Assembly (NCBI RefSeq): GCF_030846195.1
Contig: NZ_JAVCWH010000007.1
Coordinates: forward strand, 97,137 to 161,136
Direction of reading: 5' to 3'
Source: Paracoccus yibinensis
GTDB lineage: Bacteria; Pseudomonadota; Alphaproteobacteria; Rhodobacterales; Rhodobacteraceae
Length of the DNA stretch: 64,000 bases
The position numbers and the translations under genes were made by a program. This document shows, piece by piece, positions 48,226 to 56,923 of the stretch; positions within the stretch are counted from its first letter, which is position 1; every line of letters begins with the position of its first letter. A model generated the notes under the pieces. That model was given only the letters and a program-made list of their open reading frames with translations. It did not search any database and was not told where the DNA came from.

Positions 48226-48382
48226 CCCTCTTTTATTTTGGCGCAATCCTCCGATGAAGCGCCGAGTATCTGAGCCGGCGCTCACACACAGGGTCCCTGG
48301 GTTTCGGTGTAGCCATGACGCGGCTGGCCACCACACCCAGAAAACCTGGACAATCCTGGGCAGCTTCATCGCCCCAGCAATT

Positions 48383-48406
48383 GTAAAAGGGCCGAGACCG
48401 GCCCTT
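48383..48406 (-). terminator. Intrinsic terminator of the TRAP operon
   Basis: On the minus strand AAGGGCCG-GTCT-CGGCCCTT is a perfect 8-base stem followed by TTAC, so the hairpin runs into a short T stretch. It lies 28 bases after the dctM stop. Confidence 0.75.
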
Positions 48407-48433
48407 CCATCCTCCCCATGCGGTGCCTCGGGC

Positions 48434-49732
48434 CTACAGCCCGAAATACCGCGGCAGCCACATGGTCAATGCCGGGACATAGCTCACCACCAGCAAGATC
48501 GCCACCAGCAGCAGATAGAACGGACCAAGCGCGCGGATGCAGGTCTCGACCTTGACCCGCGCCACGCCCGCGCCGACGAACAAGCCGGTGCCGACCGGGG
48601 GCGTGATCGTGCCGATGGCCAAGTTGAAGATCATCACCACGCCGAAATGCACCGGATCATAGCCCACCTTCTGCGCGATCGGCAGCAGGATCGGCGTGAA
48701 GATCAGGATCGCCGGACCCATGTCCATGAAGCAGCCGACCACCAGCAGGACGATGTTGATGATCAGCATGACGACGATCGGATCGTCTGAAATGGCGAGG
48801 ATCAGCGAGGTCACGGCTGCCGGGATTCCCGTGAAGGCCATCGCGAAGGACAGCGCGGCGGATGCGGCCAGCAGCAGCATGATGGTGCCGGTCATGTGGA
48901 CCGTTTCCATCAGAAAGCGCGGCAATTCGCTGATGGGCTTGGTGCGGTGGATCACGAAGGCCAGCAGCATCGTGTAGATGACGGCGATGCCCGAAGCTTC
49001 CACTGCCGTCACAACGCCCAGGACGATGCCGCCAATGATCAGGACGATCATCATCAGGCTTGGCACGGCCCGCCAAATCACCCGCAGCGCCTCTGAGATG
49101 CCAACGCGCCCCGCCACCGGCCAGGCGCGCCTGCGCGCGACAAAGGCCGTCAGGATCATCATGCCCAGGCCCCACAGCACACCTGCCACGGCCCCACCCA
49201 GGAACAGCGCCCCGATCGAGGCCCCGCCCGCCACCAGCGAATAGATGATGAAGGCGGTCGACGGCGGGATCAGCATCCCCGTCGGCGCCGAGGCGATGTT
49301 GACGGCCGCGGCAAAGCCAGGGTCATAGCCCTCACGCTTCTGCATCGGCACCATCACCCCCCCGATCGAGGTCGAGGCGGCGATGGCCGACCCCGAGATG
49401 GACCCGAACAGCATGTTGCCCGCGATATTCGTCTGGGCCAGCGATCCGGGCACGCGGCCTGCGATCAGCTTGGCGAAATCGACCAGACGCACGGCAATCC
49501 CGCCCGAGTTCATGATGACCCCCGACAGGATGAAGAAGGGCACCGCCAGCAGCGAGAAGCTGTCGAGGCTGGCCATCATCTTCTGGGCCGAGGTGAACAG
49601 CGCCATGTCCATCGGCACGACCAGCAGCACGGCGGCAAAGGCCGCGGCGGTGATCGCCAGGGCCAGGGGAATGCCGATCAGGGTCATGACCCCGAAAACC
49701 CCGATCAGGATCAGGCTTGCGGTTCCGGCCAT
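48434..49732 (-). CDS. TRAP transporter large permease (DctM)
   Basis: The 432-residue, roughly 12-segment inner-membrane protein is the DctM subunit that forms the sodium-coupled transport path. It has FGSISGSAIAASTSIGGVMV and PTGMLIPPSTAFIIYSL, both conserved in the family, and CFMDMGPAILIFTPILLPIA near the C-terminus. It is the last gene of a four-gene set that starts with the GH105 hydrolase. That context points to a glycuronide or rhamnogalacturonan fragment as substrate. Confidence 0.93.
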   Translation of the reverse strand: MAGTASLILIGVFGVMTLIGIPLALAITAAAFAAVLLVVPMDMALFTSAQKMMASLDSFSLLAVPFFILSGVIMNSGGIAVRLVDFAKLIAGRVPGSLAQTNIAGNMLFGSISGSAIAASTSIGGVMVPMQKREGYDPGFAAAVNIASAPTGMLIPPSTAFIIYSLVAGGASIGALFLGGAVAGVLWGLGMMILTAFVARRRAWPVAGRVGISEALRVIWRAVPSLMMIVLIIGGIVLGVVTAVEASGIAVIYTMLLAFVIHRTKPISELPRFLMETVHMTGTIMLLLAASAALSFAMAFTGIPAAVTSLILAISDDPIVVMLIINIVLLVVGCFMDMGPAILIFTPILLPIAQKVGYDPVHFGVVMIFNLAIGTITPPVGTGLFVGAGVARVKVETCIRALGPFYLLLVAILLVVSYVPALTMWLPRYFGL

Positions 49733-49735
49733 GGC

Positions 49736-50248
49736 TTATTCCCCCACCATGTCTGCGTCCTCCAGATCGACATGGTGGGTCACGCCCCGGCCCAGATCGA
49801 TCAGGTTCAGGATGCTGTAAAGGACCATCAGCGCGCCGCTGACCGGCAGCGACAGGTAGATCCAGCTCATGGGGAGCTGCATCACCGCGCTTGTCTGGCG
49901 CGCGGCGATGGTGACGGCCCGCATTCCCCCATAGATCAGCACGCCGCCGGCGAAGATCACGAAGGCGACCGCGATCAGCGCATCCAGCCGCATGCGGCCG
50001 GTCTGCGCCAGCCGGTCACGCAGCATGTCAACCGACAGGTGGCTGCCTTGCCCCACCGCATAGGCCGCACCCAGCATCGACATCCAGATCACGCCGTAAC
50101 GCAGTATCTCCTCGGTCATCGAGGACGGCTCGTTCAGCGCGTATCGGCTGACGACCTGCCAAGCCAGCACGACCACCAGCCCGGCAAGCAAGGCGCAGCA
50201 GACGAAGCCCAGCAGGAAATCCAGCCCGCGACGCAGGGCGGTCATCAC
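49736..50248 (-). CDS. TRAP transporter small permease (DctQ)
   Basis: The 170-residue protein has four membrane segments typical of DctQ. They include FLLGFVCCALLAGLVVVLAW and ILRYGVIWMSMLGAAYAVGQ, followed by the conserved GSHLSVDMLRDRL. It pairs with DctM and the binding protein encoded on either side. It overlaps the upstream binding-protein gene by 4 bases. Confidence 0.92.
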   Translation of the reverse strand: MMTALRRGLDFLLGFVCCALLAGLVVVLAWQVVSRYALNEPSSMTEEILRYGVIWMSMLGAAYAVGQGSHLSVDMLRDRLAQTGRMRLDALIAVAFVIFAGGVLIYGGMRAVTIAARQTSAVMQLPMSWIYLSLPVSGALMVLYSILNLIDLGRGVTHHVDLEDADMVGE

Positions 50249-51216
50249 TGCGCCCCGCCAGCGTCGCGGATCTTCTGGACCAGGGCCTTGGCCTCGTCCG
50301 TCTGTTCGTCATAGATCGGGGCCACGGCCTTGCGGAAGGGCGCGACGTCGGGTTCGTAGAACTGCACGCCGAACTCCTCGGCGGCCTTCTTGCGCTCGGC
50401 CTCGACGGCTGCGTCCCACAGGTTCTTGTGGTGTTCGGTCGACTCGCGCGCAGCCTCCTGGACGGCGGTGCGCTGTTCGGGGGTCAGCCGGTCCAGCGTG
50501 GCGGTGCCGATCAGCAGGATGTCAGGGATGCGGGTGTGGCCGTCATAGCTATAGTGCTTGGCGACCTCGGCATGGCGGGCGACGGTCAGGGCGAATTCGT
50601 TGTTCTCGGCCCCGTCCAGAACCCCCTGCTGGAGCGAGGTGTAAACCTCGGCCTGGCCCATGGCGACGGGGGTGGCGCCCAGCAGTTCGATGGTGCGGAT
50701 CGCGGTCGGGCTTTGCAGCACGCGGATCTTCAGGCCTTTCAGATCCTCGACCGACTGGACCGGCGTGTCCACGGTATAGAAGTTGCGCGCCCCGGAATTG
50801 TAGTAGGTCAGACCCACGAAGCCCGTGTCGCGGGTGGCGTCGTAGACCGGCCCCATCACCTCGGCGCTGTCCATCGCCGCATAGAAATGGTCCTGGTCGT
50901 TGAACAGATAAGGCAGCGGGAAGACGCCATAGATCGGATTGAAGCTTTCCAGAAGTCCCGCCGACACCTTGGTCATGTCAAGCGCGCCGCCCTGCATCAT
51001 CTCGATCATCTCGCGTTCGCCGCCCAACTGGCCGTCGGGAAAGAACTGGACCGTCACCTCGCCGCCGGTTTTCTCGGCGACAAGTTCTCCGAACTTCTGC
51101 ATCGCCTCGACGGTGGGCGTGGCGTTCTGGGCATAGCCGAACCGCAGGGTTTCGGCCTGGGTTGTGCCCGCCATCAGGATCAGGGCAAGGGCTGTCAGCG
51201 GCATGGTGCGGGTCAT
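50245..51216 (-). CDS. TRAP transporter substrate-binding protein (DctP)
   Basis: The 323-residue product has a signal peptide (MTRTMPLTALALILMAGTTQ, cleavage near AQA-ET). The mature DctP fold shows VQFFPDGQLGGEREMIEMMQ, a PLPYLF segment near 105, the conserved ligand Arg in DLKGLKIRVLQSPTA (about residue 172 by family position) and GQAEVYTSLQQGVLDGAENN near 200. The conserved Arg suggests an acidic sugar or organic acid ligand. The adjoining GH105 gene suggests an unsaturated uronate oligosaccharide. It is the upstream partner of dctQ and dctM. Confidence 0.92.
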   Translation of the reverse strand: MTRTMPLTALALILMAGTTQAETLRFGYAQNATPTVEAMQKFGELVAEKTGGEVTVQFFPDGQLGGEREMIEMMQGGALDMTKVSAGLLESFNPIYGVFPLPYLFNDQDHFYAAMDSAEVMGPVYDATRDTGFVGLTYYNSGARNFYTVDTPVQSVEDLKGLKIRVLQSPTAIRTIELLGATPVAMGQAEVYTSLQQGVLDGAENNEFALTVARHAEVAKHYSYDGHTRIPDILLIGTATLDRLTPEQRTAVQEAARESTEHHKNLWDAAVEAERKKAAEEFGVQFYEPDVAPFRKAVAPIYDEQTDEAKALVQKIRDAGGAQ

Positions 51217-51245
51217 CGGGTCTCCTCCTCCAGGAACCGGTCGGG

Positions 51246-52364
51246 TCAGATATAGCTGCGCAGGTATTCGGCCAAGGCGAACATCGCCATCGCCTGTCCG
51301 TAGGGCATCGAGGTCAGCTTGACCTGGCGGTAATAGTCCAGATCGCTGCCCAGGGCGGTGCCGAAGGATACGTTCTGCAATTCGCCCTGTTGGTTGATGT
51401 TGTCGATGACGGCCTTGATGGCGCGTTCGGCCACGGGCGCATAGTCGGCGGGCAGATAGCGTTTGCGAACGCCCTTCAGCAGGCCATAGGCAAAGCCTGC
51501 CGTTGCGGACGCTTCCAGATAGCTGGTCCTGTCGTCCAGAAGCGTGTGCCACAGCCCGCTGTCGTCCTGCATCTCGCGCAGCGCGGCGGCCTGGCGGGAA
51601 AACAGCGACAGCAGGTGCCGGCGGACCGGATCGCCTTCGGGCAGATCCAGAAGCTCGACAAACTCGGGTATCACGATGGTGATCCAGCTGTTCCCCCGCG
51701 CCCACAGCGCGCGGGCGAAGTTGTGGTTGCCGTCGAAGGTCCAGCCGTGGAACCACAGCCCGGAATGGGTGTCGGCCAGATACTGGGCGTGCAGCAGGAA
51801 CTGGTACTTCGCCTCGTCGATATAATGGGGCCGGTTCAGCACCAGGCCGATCTTGGCCAGCGGCATGACCGACATCATCAACGTGTCGTCCCACATCTGC
51901 TGGTCGTTCACGCTGTTGTAGACAATGTGCTGGAGACCGCCTTCGCGGGTGCGCGGCATTTCCGCCATCACCCATTCGGCCCAGGTGTCCAGATAGGGTT
52001 CCCAGACCGGGTTGCGGTCGCGTTCGTAAAGATGCGCCAAGGTCAGGAAGGGGGCGACGGTGTTGATGTTCTTCGTCGGCGTGCCTTCCGCCAGCCGGGC
52101 GTCGAACCAGTCGCGGATGATCCCCATGGCCTTGTCGCTGCCGGTCAGTTGCCAGTACTTCAGCAGGCCATAAAGTCCGATGCCGTGGGTCCATTCCCAT
52201 CCGGCCCAGCCCTTGGTGTCGATCACCCGCCCGTCGTCCAGCCGCAGCAGGAATTCACCCGTTTCGTCGGTGATGTTGATCAGGTTGTCGGCCAGACGCT
52301 CGATCAGGCTGGCCACATCCTGCCTGGCAATAAAGCGTTCCTTTTGCCGCAGAAGCGGATGCAT
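51246..52364 (-). CDS. GH105 unsaturated rhamnogalacturonyl/glucuronyl hydrolase
   Basis: The 372-residue product has the (alpha/alpha)6 barrel pattern of GH88/GH105 enzymes such as Bacillus YteR and YesR. Segments include GWAGWEWTHGIGLYGLLKYW (about 52-71), QQMWDDTLMMSVMPLA near 155 with the Asp pair where the family places its catalytic Asp, and GLWFHGWTFDGNHNFARALW near 205. The enzyme should split off the 4,5-unsaturated galacturonate from rhamnogalacturonan disaccharide. There is no signal peptide, so it works in the cytosol on imported fragments. It is the first gene behind an IclR operator, upstream of the TRAP genes. Confidence 0.9.
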   Translation of the reverse strand: MHPLLRQKERFIARQDVASLIERLADNLINITDETGEFLLRLDDGRVIDTKGWAGWEWTHGIGLYGLLKYWQLTGSDKAMGIIRDWFDARLAEGTPTKNINTVAPFLTLAHLYERDRNPVWEPYLDTWAEWVMAEMPRTREGGLQHIVYNSVNDQQMWDDTLMMSVMPLAKIGLVLNRPHYIDEAKYQFLLHAQYLADTHSGLWFHGWTFDGNHNFARALWARGNSWITIVIPEFVELLDLPEGDPVRRHLLSLFSRQAAALREMQDDSGLWHTLLDDRTSYLEASATAGFAYGLLKGVRKRYLPADYAPVAERAIKAVIDNINQQGELQNVSFGTALGSDLDYYRQVKLTSMPYGQAMAMFALAEYLRSYI

Positions 52365-52387
52365 CGTGATTCTCCCTGTTCCGTATT

Positions 52388-52402
52388 CGGAACGTCATTC
52401 CG
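52388..52402. promoter_or_regulatory. IclR-type operator upstream of the GH105 gene
   Basis: CGGAACGTCATTCCG is a 15-base palindrome with CGGAA arms, 24 bases upstream of the GH105 start. An inverted variant (CGGAACGCCATTCTG on the minus strand) lies at 52,467-52,481. IclR-family regulators bind such short palindromes. The regulator gene is divergent here. Confidence 0.7.
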
Positions 52403-52443
52403 AAAAACAAAGAACCACAGTCCAGATCGCTAATCAAGCTGTC

Positions 52444-52481
52444 TTGACACTGAATACCGATTTTTTCAGAATGGCGTTCCG
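52444..52481 (+). promoter_or_regulatory. Promoter and overlapping operator of the iclR-type gene
   Basis: TTGACA at 52,444-52,449 and CAGAAT at 52,467-52,472 with 17 bases between form a good sigma-70-like promoter. The second palindrome CAGAATGGCGTTCCG (52,467-52,481) covers the -10 box, which suggests that the regulator represses its own gene. Confidence 0.65.
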
Positions 52482-52499
52482 AAAACAGTGGACGGTGCC

Positions 52500-53315
52500 A
52501 TGGCTGAAAAGATCCAGAAGACTGAAAACGCTGCCGCCGTCCTGAAGGTCTTTGCGGTGCTGGAATCCCTGGCCGATGAGCGGCGGGCCAGCCTGGCCGA
52601 CATTGCGCAACGCGCGGTGACGTCGAAGACGACGGCGCATCGCCTGCTGCAGACCATGGTGGATCTGGGCTATGTCGAGCAGGAGCCCGAAACCGAGAAA
52701 TACGGCCTGACGCTGAAGCTGTTCGGCCTTGGCGCGCGCAGCCTGCGCGGTCAAGAGGATCTGCTGCGCATCTGCGACCGGGAAATGGGCAAGCTGTCCC
52801 GCGCCACCGGGGAATCGATCAACCTGGGCGTTCTGGACGACTTCGATCAGCGCGTCGCCTATATCCACAAGTACGATTCGATCTACAGTCTGTCGATGCA
52901 GTCCACGCTGGGCAAGCGGAACCCGCTGCATTCGACGTCGCTTGGCAAGGCGCTTCTGGCCTTTCGCAGCGACGAGGAGATCCGCGAACGCCTTGCCAGG
53001 ATGGAATTGCGCAAGCTGGCCCCCCGCACCATCACCGACCCCGATGCGCTTCTGGAAAACCTGATGCAGACCCGCGCCCGCGGCTATGCCGAAGAGATCG
53101 AGGAAAGCGAGGCCGGCGTGCGTTGCCTTGCCACGCCCGTGCTGGATCACGTGGGCAAGTCGGTTGCCGCAATCAGCGTTGCCTTTCCGCTGATCCGCTT
53201 CGATGAAACGCGAAAGCCGGAATATGTCAGGCTGCTGACCGATGCCGGTCGCGCCGCCTCCGAGGCCTTGGGTTACAACCGACATCAGACCCGCGCGGAC
53301 CAGACCTGGGCATAG
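52500..53315 (+). CDS. IclR-family transcriptional regulator (KdgR-like)
   Basis: The 271-residue product has an N-terminal winged helix (about 12-75) with ERRASLADIAQRAVTSKTTA and HRLLQTMVDLGYVEQEPE. The C-terminal effector domain (about 85-260) contains NPLHSTSLGKALLAF and GYAEEIEESEAGVRCLATPV. Similar regulators (KdgR) respond to 2-keto-3-deoxygluconate or other pectin breakdown products. It is divergent from the GH105-TRAP operon across two palindromic operators. The start at 52,500 has no strong ribosome-binding site; a GTG at 52,488 is possible. Its 3' end overlaps rhaK by 31 bases. Confidence 0.88.
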   Translation: MAEKIQKTENAAAVLKVFAVLESLADERRASLADIAQRAVTSKTTAHRLLQTMVDLGYVEQEPETEKYGLTLKLFGLGARSLRGQEDLLRICDREMGKLSRATGESINLGVLDDFDQRVAYIHKYDSIYSLSMQSTLGKRNPLHSTSLGKALLAFRSDEEIRERLARMELRKLAPRTITDPDALLENLMQTRARGYAEEIEESEAGVRCLATPVLDHVGKSVAAISVAFPLIRFDETRKPEYVRLLTDAGRAASEALGYNRHQTRADQTWA

Positions 53316-54637
53316 GCCTGCAACGCCGCCGCGTGCGCCGGGATCTGCCAGACCCGCGTATCCGGCGCCCTTCCGGCACCAAGGCACAAGAGCGCCGCCC
53401 CGACCGAGGTGCCGGTGGCTGATGCCGCGACCTCGACCCCCTCAGGGCGCAGGGCGGCCAGCATGTCCAGATAGTCGGGATTGCGGGCGAAAGGCCCTTC
53501 GGTGATGGCCGGGCCTCTTGCGCCGATCAGGTTCAAGCAGGTGTGGGTCATCAGGGCCAGATACCAGGACAAGGCAGCCATGCGCTGCCCGTCATCCGCC
53601 GGCTGGGTGGTCCAGCACATTTGCTGCCCCTGAAACGGACCTGATCCCGGCTCGACTGCGGGCAGGATCATCACCTGGCCGTCAAGTACCGTCCGCCGGT
53701 CGGCATCGCTGGGCGCGGCATCGCTGCCCCCCCGGATCACCTCGTATTCCCGCCCGCCCATGAAGCGGGCCGAGGGCACAGGCTGGCCAAGCGCATTCAC
53801 GTTCACCAGCACGTCGCGCGCCGGGTCGAGGGCGACCGGATCGCCGCCCATTGCCATCGCCACCACCCATGTCCCGGTCGAAACCACCGCGAAAGGCGCC
53901 TTTCGACCCAGGACATAGGGGTAAAGCGAGGCATTGCTGTCATGGATCCCCACCGCGACCGGCGTGCCCGCTGGGATGCCGGTCGCGGCGGCGACCTGTG
54001 CCGTCAGCCCGCCCAGAACCTCGTCTGCCCGCCGGGCAGGGGCAATTCGGCCGTTCAGTCCAAGGCGGTCAACCAGGTCCGAGAACCGCCCCTGCCACGG
54101 ATCCCACAGGTCGGTATGGCAGCCAAGCGAGGTCACGTCGCTGGCCAGTTCCCCGGTCAGCCGCCAGCCCCAGTATTGCGGATAGGCGACGACATGGGCG
54201 ATGCGGTCCCGCAGCCGGGGATCGGTTTCCAGCAACCAGTGCAGTTGCGCCCCCAGGTTCAGCCCGCAGGGCAGGCGCGGCGATCCGGTGCGCGCGAAAT
54301 CCGGCCGCAGCGCGTCATAGGCGGCGGTCAAGGCATCGGGGCCGGGATCTTCGTAATCCAGCATGGGCGCGGCCAGGTTCCCCTGCGCGTCCAGCAGCAC
54401 CGCCGCCGCGCCGTGGGTGGTGACCGAGATCGCGTCGATCCGGTGCCGGGCATGGAACTCCGCCAGATGGTGCAGAAAGAAGCGCCAATGCCCCTCCAGA
54501 TCCGCATGAGGCCAGGGCGGGCCGGGCAGCGGGCGGTTCGGGCGGGTGACGACGGCGATCTCGGCCAGGGTTTCCCCGTTGACCAGCGCCAGCTTGGCGT
54601 TGGTCTTGCCGATGTCGATGACGGCGACGTTTGTCAT
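53285..54637 (-). CDS. rhaK: L-rhamnulose kinase (FGGY family, Rhizobium type)
   Basis: RhaK phosphorylates rhamnulose. The 450-residue FGGY carbohydrate kinase starts [16 protein letters not shown] (ATP phosphate-binding Asp and Gly), has [11 protein letters not shown] near 235 and [15 protein letters not shown] near 258, and an unusual C-terminal half without the canonical GGGS block, as in Rhizobium RhaK. In Rhizobium leguminosarum RhaK is also needed for rhamnose ABC transport. It is last in the rhaRSTPQMK order and overlaps rhaM by 4 bases. Its end overlaps the convergent iclR-type gene. Confidence 0.88.
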   Translation of the reverse strand: MTNVAVIDIGKTNAKLALVNGETLAEIAVVTRPNRPLPGPPWPHADLEGHWRFFLHHLAEFHARHRIDAISVTTHGAAAVLLDAQGNLAAPMLDYEDPGPDALTAAYDALRPDFARTGSPRLPCGLNLGAQLHWLLETDPRLRDRIAHVVAYPQYWGWRLTGELASDVTSLGCHTDLWDPWQGRFSDLVDRLGLNGRIAPARRADEVLGGLTAQVAAATGIPAGTPVAVGIHDSNASLYPYVLGRKAPFAVVSTGTWVVAMAMGGDPVALDPARDVLVNVNALGQPVPSARFMGGREYEVIRGGSDAAPSDADRRTVLDGQVMILPAVEPGSGPFQGQQMCWTTQPADDGQRMAALSWYLALMTHTCLNLIGARGPAITEGPFARNPDYLDMLAALRPEGVEVAASATGTSVGAALLCLGAGRAPDTRVWQIPAHAAALQAYAQVWSARV

Positions 54638-54948
54638 GGCAGGTGGAACATCGGCACCAGCGGCACCGCCACGGGTTCGTTGTCGGGGTGCGTCGCCATG
54701 ATGTCGGCCATGTGCGCCCACCACCGCTGCATGACCGGATGGCTGGGCAGGTCGTCCATGCCGTGATCGTCGGGGCGGCTCAGCATCCCGAACAGCGCGT
54801 TCGTCTCGGGGTCGAGGTGGATCGAGTAGTCCTGCACCCCGGCCTCCTTCAGCAGGGCCACCAGTTCGGGCCAGATCGCGTCGTGGCGGCGGCGGTATTC
54901 GTCCGCCATGCCGGGGTTCAGCATCATGCGGAAGGCGTATTTCTGCAT
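54634..54948 (-). CDS. rhaM: L-rhamnose mutarotase
   Basis: The 104-residue product (RhaU in Rhizobium) interconverts alpha and beta L-rhamnose. [20 protein letters not shown] and the conserved His/Tyr set in [20 protein letters not shown] match the family, as does [16 protein letters not shown] at the C-terminus. Two adjacent ATGs (54,951 and 54,948) could serve as start. The second is preferred for spacing from AGGGA and for the family length of 104. It overlaps rhaQ and rhaK. Confidence 0.93.
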   Translation of the reverse strand: MQKYAFRMMLNPGMADEYRRRHDAIWPELVALLKEAGVQDYSIHLDPETNALFGMLSRPDDHGMDDLPSHPVMQRWWAHMADIMATHPDNEPVAVPLVPMFHLP

Positions 54949-55955
54949 CATCTTTTCCCTGATTTCGCTCGGGCCATGGTCCACAGGCGCGGCACCGCGA
55001 TCACCGCGATCAGCAGCGCGCCCACGACGATGGACATCACGATCCCCGGCACGTTCAACAGCCCCAGGCCGAAGGTCACCAGCCCCATGACGAAGGCCGC
55101 CAGCACCACACCGACGATGCTGCCCGACCCGCCAAGGATGCTGACCCCCCCCAGGACGACGATGGTCACGACTTCCAGTTCAAAGCCCGACGCAATCGAC
55201 GGCCGCGTCGAGCCAAGGCGAGAGGTCAGGCAGATCGCGGCGATCCCGCTCATCAGCCCGGTCAGCAGGAACAGGATGAAGCGGACACGGTCCACGCGGA
55301 TGCCGGAAAACCGCGCGGCGGTCGCGTTGTTGCCGATGGCATAAACGGTGCGGCCAAAGCTGGTGCGGTGCAGCAGCACGCCGAAGACCAGGGCCGCCAG
55401 CGTGAAGATCACCAGTTCCACCGTAATGACCCAGAAGACATAGCCCTGCCCGAACCAGGCGAAGCTGTCGGGGTAGCCGGTGAAGGCCCCGTCGCCCAGC
55501 ACGATATAGCTGATGCCGCGAAACAGGCTCATGGTGCCGATGGTCACGACGATCGAGGGCAGGCCGAAGCGCGCGACCAGCAGCCCGTTGAAGGCACCGC
55601 ACAGTAGGCCGGTCCCCAACCCCAGCAGCACCAGCACCGGCGTGGGCGCCCCCGCCGTCATCGCCAGCCCCATCACGGTCGAGGCCAGGGCGATGATCGC
55701 GCCCACGGACAGGTCGATCTCTCCGGCGATGATCAGCATCGCCATGGCGAATGCGATCATCGCCTTTTCGGTGAAGTTGAAGCTCGCGTCCGACAGGTTC
55801 CACGGATCCAGGAAATAGGGCGAGGCCCAGGCGTTCAGCAGGAAGATCGCGACGGCCACGACAGCCAGCAGCGCCTCCCAGCTTTTCAGGGCGCGGGCCG
55901 CCGGGCGGGTCAGCCGGTCGGGGATCTGGCGCTGCGTGTGAAGGACGGCACTCAT
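54948..55955 (-). CDS. rhaQ: Rhamnose ABC transporter permease RhaQ
   Basis: The 335-residue inner-membrane protein belongs to the RbsC/XylH-type sugar permeases (about 8-10 segments). It carries the family blocks [20 protein letters not shown] and [20 protein letters not shown], and the ATPase-contacting segment [17 protein letters not shown] second permease (rhaP) is encoded just upstream with a 4-base overlap, making the heterodimeric channel known from Rhizobium. Its stop overlaps the rhaM start region. Confidence 0.92.
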   Translation of the reverse strand: MSAVLHTQRQIPDRLTRPAARALKSWEALLAVVAVAIFLLNAWASPYFLDPWNLSDASFNFTEKAMIAFAMAMLIIAGEIDLSVGAIIALASTVMGLAMTAGAPTPVLVLLGLGTGLLCGAFNGLLVARFGLPSIVVTIGTMSLFRGISYIVLGDGAFTGYPDSFAWFGQGYVFWVITVELVIFTLAALVFGVLLHRTSFGRTVYAIGNNATAARFSGIRVDRVRFILFLLTGLMSGIAAICLTSRLGSTRPSIASGFELEVVTIVVLGGVSILGGSGSIVGVVLAAFVMGLVTFGLGLLNVPGIVMSIVVGALLIAVIAVPRLWTMARAKSGKR

Positions 55956-56923
55956 TCGGCGGCCTCGGCTTTTTTCAAGATGATGCGGCCCCCGTCCCGC
56001 TGGCTCAGCGTGTTGAAGGCAATGGCCAGCAGGATGGCGCTGCCGGAAATCGCCATCTGCCAGAAAGGAGAGATGCCCACGACCGGCAGGGCGTTCTTGA
56101 TGATGCCCAAAAACAGCGCGCCCATCACCGCGCCCGCCACCGTGCCCGAGCCGCCCGCGATGGCGATGCCGCCGATCACGCAGGCCGCGACCACGTCCAG
56201 CTCAAAACCCCCGGCGATGTCCACATAGGCCACCGCATAGCGCGCGACCCACAGGTATCCCACCAGCCCCGCCAGCGCACCCGACAGCACGAAGGCCGCG
56301 AATTGCGTGCGGCCCACGGAAATGCCCGCATAGACCGCCGCATGGGGATTGCCGCCGACCGCATAGAAGGCGCGGCCCAAGGGCGTGCGGGTCAGCAGCA
56401 GCGCCATGGCCGCGATCCCCGCGATGCCGATCCAGGCCATGACGGGCAGGCCCAGGATCACGGCGCGGGGAAAGGCCTTGAAGCCCTCGCTCATCTGGTG
56501 GGCGTTGATCCAGGCGCCGCCGGTCATCAGGAAGATCGTGCCGCGATAGATGGTCATCGTTCCCAGCGTCACGACGATGGACGGGATGCCCAGCTTCCAG
56601 ACCAGCAACCCGTTCACCGCGCCCAGCATCGCGCCAAGCGCGATTACCGCCAGCAGGATCAGGGGCAGCGGCACCCCGGCCCCGTTCATCAGCGCCGCGA
56701 CCATGCCGCACAGCGCCAGGTTCGCCGCCACCGAGAGGTCGATGCACTTGGTCAGGATCACCGCCATCTGCCCAAGCGCCAGCAGGATCAGGGGCGAGGT
56801 GTCGGTGAAGACGCGGGCCAGGTTGGCCGGGGCGACAAAGCCCGGAAAGCGGCTGGCGACCGCCGCCAGCAGGGCCAGGATGGCAAGCGCCAGGATGGTT
56901 TCGCGCGATTTCAGGATGCTCAT
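55952..56923 (-). CDS. rhaP: Rhamnose ABC transporter permease RhaP
   Basis: The 323-residue inner-membrane permease matches its partner RhaQ in layout. It has LGQMAVILTKCIDLSVAANL, GIPSIVVTLGTMTIYRGTIF and GGNPHAAVYAGISVGR as conserved blocks. It overlaps rhaT upstream and rhaQ downstream by 4 bases each, so the transporter genes are tightly coupled. Confidence 0.92.
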   Translation of the reverse strand: MSILKSRETILALAILALLAAVASRFPGFVAPANLARVFTDTSPLILLALGQMAVILTKCIDLSVAANLALCGMVAALMNGAGVPLPLILLAVIALGAMLGAVNGLLVWKLGIPSIVVTLGTMTIYRGTIFLMTGGAWINAHQMSEGFKAFPRAVILGLPVMAWIGIAGIAAMALLLTRTPLGRAFYAVGGNPHAAVYAGISVGRTQFAAFVLSGALAGLVGYLWVARYAVAYVDIAGGFELDVVAACVIGGIAIAGGSGTVAGAVMGALFLGIIKNALPVVGISPFWQMAISGSAILLAIAFNTLSQRDGGRIILKKAEAAE

